64,000 nucleotides of DNA. It comes from Phoronis australis (Eukaryota; Phoronida; Phoronidae). A model generated the notes under the pieces. That model was given only the letters and a program-made list of their open reading frames with translations. It was not told the DNA's origin and did no database searches. The position numbers and the translations under genes were made by a program. This document shows, in pieces, positions 60,014 through 64,000 of the stretch. Each line of letters starts with the position of its first letter. Within the stretch, counting starts at the first letter, position 1. Location of the stretch: positions 845,512-909,511 of the forward strand of contig NMRA01000123.1 in NCBI GenBank assembly GCA_002633005.1. The letters are read 5' to 3'.

Positions 60014-61479
60014 CTGAAAGGACAAAATACAGCATTAACAGACTAGAGATCCTTCGATGGATTAACAGTACATACAAACGCATTACGTTTATTAAAGCCA
60101 AATTATATAAATAGCAAGTAAAAGTTTTCAAAAGGGAATTCATATTTAGCCAAAAGCACATGATCCAAGTAGGCAATTCCATTCTTCACCAAAAGGTGGC
60201 TCCCATCACTGACAGTACAATCCATTCTGAACAAAATTTTAAAATTAAAATTAGAATAACAACTGAAAAATCAAACGTGTCAGAACAGCGCGAATGCCAA
60301 CAGACACACAGTACGTGCATGTCAGCTGACAATCTCTGAAGTTCAAGTGTACTTTCAGTGCACTAACTGTGAATAAAATTTATCTGCATTGTTACAAGCT
60401 TGGTATTTACGCAATTAGCAACAATGGGCTATGACCAGTTGTTGTTCAGCATAATTTAAAGCAATAACTACACTTTTTACGATGGCAGCTACTTTTTTTT
60501 TACTAGCTGGAAGCGATTTTTAAACAGGTCATGGCCCAGGCAAATGTAACACAAGTGCTGCAGACAACAGATGGCGACACATTAAACATGTTGTGAAGAA
60601 TCACGGCAGTCATCTAGAATTTTCCAATATTTTATAACCAGACTCAGTCTATTTTCCACACAAGATACTTATCTGCAATTAGGTGGATGTAAAGTGTGTT
60701 GATAAGGTTAAGTTAGTGAAGTGATTTAATGCACAAAATATCCGACACTCAAACTTTCAATTCACAATTCAGACAAACACTATGCACTTTTCACGCACAC
60801 AAGTGGTAAGTATTACATACATTCACCTTTTTATCTCAAGGAGTCATCTTTCCAAGCCCCTTGAACAATGAGGAATTTTGCAGTTAAAATTTCAACTCAG
60901 ACAGCAAAATGTATAGATTACAGAAATTTGAAGCTGACCGTCACTGGAGCATGAGACTTGAATTCGACAGTGTACAGCATTGTTGTACAGAGCTCAGGTA
61001 ATGCTTGTATAGCTAGAGACAAACTCACTCACGAGTAAGAAAAGTCTAGTTTGGGACAGTGTGGAATTGTAAATCTAAATTTATTTAGGGCAAAACTAAC
61101 TATCTGAGTTGTCACTATTCCATTTTTAAAAAGTTGATTATTTCGATACATATTTTAAAAACTTTACGAAACGCTGTTTTACAACATCTGCACACTGCAA
61201 ACTAACATTAATGTTTTTATTAATTATCTTAACATTTACTCCATTTGAGAATTTTGACAAAATAAAATTTCTATTGTCATTATGTGTTAAATAGGTCAAG
61301 AATTACGTAATCCTAAATGGACGACTGGCAAAAAGCTACACTGACAGCAAAACAACAGTATCAATAACACATTGTCAATAATAAATGATCAAGATCTGGT
61401 CTAAAAAAGGATTAGAGTTTTATAGAATATCATTTTGTTTTCATTTCATGCAACTTATTTTTTTTTGAAATCATGAAAG

Positions 61480-61680
61480 TCTCAATTGTGATAGAACCTC
61501 ATGCAAAAGAGGAACATTTTTAAACAATTACTAGCAGCGTTTTGGAGAACAGCGCATCAGGCACAATATCTGAAAGTTTCATCAAAAGAATCCAATGACC
61601 ATTTCTAAGAAATGATGCTCCAAAGTTAGGCAAATTTGAAGATTATCTAGGGTCTTGCATAACCTTACTTAACAACAGTG
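61480..61680. repeat. CCTCATGCAAAAG interspersed repeat, copy upstream of exon E1
   Basis: Same blocks as at 32265-32415: GATAGAACCTCATGCAAAAG, GGAACATTTTTAAACAATTAC, AATCCAATGACCATTTCT, and an ending GGGTCTTGCATAACCTTAC. The copies extend across introns and flank of this gene only as far as this window shows. Confidence 0.65.
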
Positions 61681-61954
61681 CAGTGTCCTCTGAATTAATC
61701 ATAGCTCATCTCACCAGAATAATTGGCAATTAGGTGGAACAGTTTGGCTATGTGAAGATCACATAACCAGTTTAATCAACATTATTTCAAACAAGCTGGT
61801 GTACACAAACACACCAACCAGACACAGTATAATGAAGGTCATGATCTGGTCAGCACAAAAAGACTCAACTGATAACTTGTAACAGGAAGCCCCAATTCCC
61901 ACCAGGTTTAATTGGTTACATTTGGACAAAAAATAACTGTTAAACTTACTCCTT

Positions 61955-62100
61955 TGTCGTTTTTCAAAGTCTTCTAACAATGTGAACGTTCACATTTTTT
62001 AAAATATTATCGAATGGTAGCTATGGTGCAGAACATGAACAAGGTAAAGTATTAATTTTATGAAAAGATGAGAAAGTAAAATTTCAGTTGTCCACCACAC
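61955..62100. repeat. GGTAGCTATGGT interspersed repeat, copy 2
   Basis: Same block order as at 37790-37960 (AATGGTAGCTATGGTGCA, GGTAAAGTATTAATTTTATG, AAGTAAAATTTCAGTTGTCC). It also contains a GTGAACGTTCAC palindrome that the first copy lacks. Confidence 0.5.
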
Positions 62101-64000
62101 TGCGTCCTGAATTGGCAAAATCTTACAAAATAATCAAGAATCAATGAATTATATTTCTTTAAAAAAACTAGATTGGCTCCAGTTCCATAACAATGAGAAT
62201 TAATGTTTTGACAAAAAAGTATAATTACTATTTGTACCTTATAATTAATTGAAGTCAAAATCAAAAATGTCACTTAAAGTAAATAGCATTCCTTCAAGTA
62301 TGAAAATCACAAAGATGTTGCCAAGAGTAACACACTGAAGTCTCAAAATTTCCCTTCTATGGCAAGACTTGAATTTCATCATCACAAGACATTGTCTACA
62401 ACTAAAATCAAGTCAACAGGTTAAAACCTTGATAACATTAGCTCTGGTGTTTATAGAACAAAATAACGTCAAGCCGTTGTACACCACGTCCGGGGCCCGG
62501 CAGTCTAATTTTTGTACTCGAAATCAAACTCGAAATTATTTTTGGTAGTTTGTATTCTACTTTTGAGCAAACTCAAAATAAATGTCTTTTCACTACATGC
62601 ACACTTTGTTGGCATTGCAAAAATGATTGTGGTGCATTTTTCAGTGTTTGGGACACAATGCCTCCTTTCAGCATCAATTTCATGTGGAGAATTTCTCGCT
62701 TACACTGGTGGCCACTCTGATTCCCTAAGCCCCAGACAACTTTTACCATGCCTATTCAGCACGCCCTTTGTATTGATGAAGATCTGAGCGAATGAAGTGG
62801 AAAGGTAATAGCTAGAATCACTGTCTCAACAATAGTTGTTGTTCATACCCCATTTTGTTTTTTTCTGACATTTGCAGAGTTATAGCCTGCAACTCTGGAG
62901 TGTATATTTTAACCTGGTACATTATAAATATTACAAAATGACTAAAAAGGTTAACTTGTGTTTATCTTCACAAAGGGCCACTTCCCAAAGGAACGATAAG
63001 TTTCATATTGGTTTTCTTTATTTAATTTTTAATGCTTCTGCCCACTTGTTTTTCGTTTCTTACCGGGAACGGTTTGATAACTTTTTATCTAAGTTTTGAA
63101 CATGAAGTATCAAAACAGTGGCAGATTTTGATTGCCAGCTAAACTTAATTAGTTAAGTTCACTGTGAGCCCATCCCTAAACTTACCACATTACAGGTGCA
63201 CTATACATTCCACGTGTCATTAAAGTTTATTCTTTATTAGAACTTAAATCATAAAATATATACAAAAGTGCAAATATGGTGATAACCAAACTGAAGATTT
63301 GGAGTCTCTGGACGATTTTGGTGGCACTGACTATGTAACTATTCTTATCTTTGTCAGTAATAAAAAAATGAAAAGTGGGCGCAACAACTGTTTCCTGGTC
63401 AAAAATCTGGTTAAACAAGATTGAAAGAATATCAAAAAATGAATCCATGTGATATTGTTAACTCTGATCAGCGTTTGTATATCCACCCAGTATATCAATA
63501 GGCGTGGTAGTTTGCATTTTGAAAATTTGCCATTACGTACACTCAGAGATTTTTAATACAGTTTATGGTCGGATAATAACATTTAATTGGGTCATGCTTG
63601 CATCGGGCAATTCGGTCATCACAATAATTGTACCTGATTCCGGCGCCGCCCTCTCTTTGATCCTGGTACAAGCCACTCAGAAGGACAAGCCGTGAAAATT
63701 CCCGCATATCTTTAGAAATGCTTGACTTCCTTGTAAGCGTATTATTCACGGTATGTTAACAATGCAAACATGTTCCAAACATGCAGAACCATTGTAGTTT
63801 GGAAACAATACCTTGTTTTCAAGCACAAAGGCAAATTCATGCAATTAGTGAATCCAATGCTGGAGTACATAATGGCTCACCTTTACAACACTGTAATCCT
63901 TGTTTGCATTTTATGACCCCAACATTAACCCTTATCCTGCTAAGCCTCTATTCAGACAACTTTCCCTGTGCACTGAGCTAAGTAGGTCACCACTGCTGTG

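Larger units (their letters stand above)
60014..64000 (-). other. Upstream flank of exon E1, probably intron; no supported exon
   Basis: The next upstream coding exon should be a D exon ending in two cysteines at a phase-2 donor. I looked for it on the minus strand and found nothing convincing. A CpG-containing patch near 63640 (CCGGCGCCGCC) could be regulatory. Open frames here lack splice context. Confidence 0.5.

Noticed and set aside
61024-61085. Possible mini-exon on the minus strand (FTIPHCPKLDFSY) with a phase 2-2 fit
   Set aside because: Only 48 nt, does not align with an A, D or E exon, and adjoining sequence has stops; too weak to add.

Overview
This window is animal nuclear DNA, probably from a marine invertebrate. 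It is AT-rich and intron-rich, with 50-190 bp exons, introns of about 0.4-15 kb, GT-AG splice sites, non-LTR, piggyBac-like and hAT-like relics, tRNA-derived SINE-like sequences and many MITE-like repeats. I cannot name the species. Nearly all single open frames in the window are chance; the real genes are split into short exons that I assembled by joining splice sites in compatible phase. Three protein-coding genes result, and each reads through without a stop.

Region 1 (+ strand, 221-9636): the 3' part of a phytanoyl-CoA dioxygenase (PhyH) family gene. It has eight exons giving about 285 residues, with the iron-binding WHQD and HRS motifs, ending in a TAG stop and an AATAAA signal. Only a short N-terminal piece is missing. 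Its introns hold a 21-bp minisatellite carrying four CRE octamers, several TIR elements, a SINE-like sequence and a 137-base assembly gap.

Region 2 (9637-13322): the convergent interval between two gene 3' ends. It contains a hAT-like element and other repeats but no supported gene.

Region 3 (- strand, 13323-60013 and probably beyond): a very large modular gene encoding a type I membrane protein. I could place 35 exons (1,835 residues). The ectodomain is built from a repeated five-exon cassette, A-B-C-D-E. A+B and C+D each look like one alpha/beta domain split by a phase-0 intron, and E (always exactly 96 nt) carries a PSI-like cysteine knot. All domain borders are phase-2 introns. The E exon of one module, five full modules and one module lacking E are followed by a Thr/Pro-rich stalk, a Cys-containing segment, one transmembrane helix, an RKKKPKK stop-transfer and a 90-residue cytoplasmic tail. 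I do not recognise the family; it is the best candidate here for something undescribed.

Region 4 (+ strand, 42162-51305): a complete eight-exon gene nested on the opposite strand inside a 14.75-kb intron of the big gene. It encodes a 252-residue acidic protein ending in a hydrophobic hairpin. A 21-residue exon is present three times in a nearly identical 1,057-bp tandem array, followed by a diverged fourth copy. Just downstream lies a 5'-truncated, internally deleted non-LTR retrotransposon with a perfect 15-bp target duplication.

Region 5 (60014-64000): presumably the next 5' intron of the big gene; no convincing exon was found.
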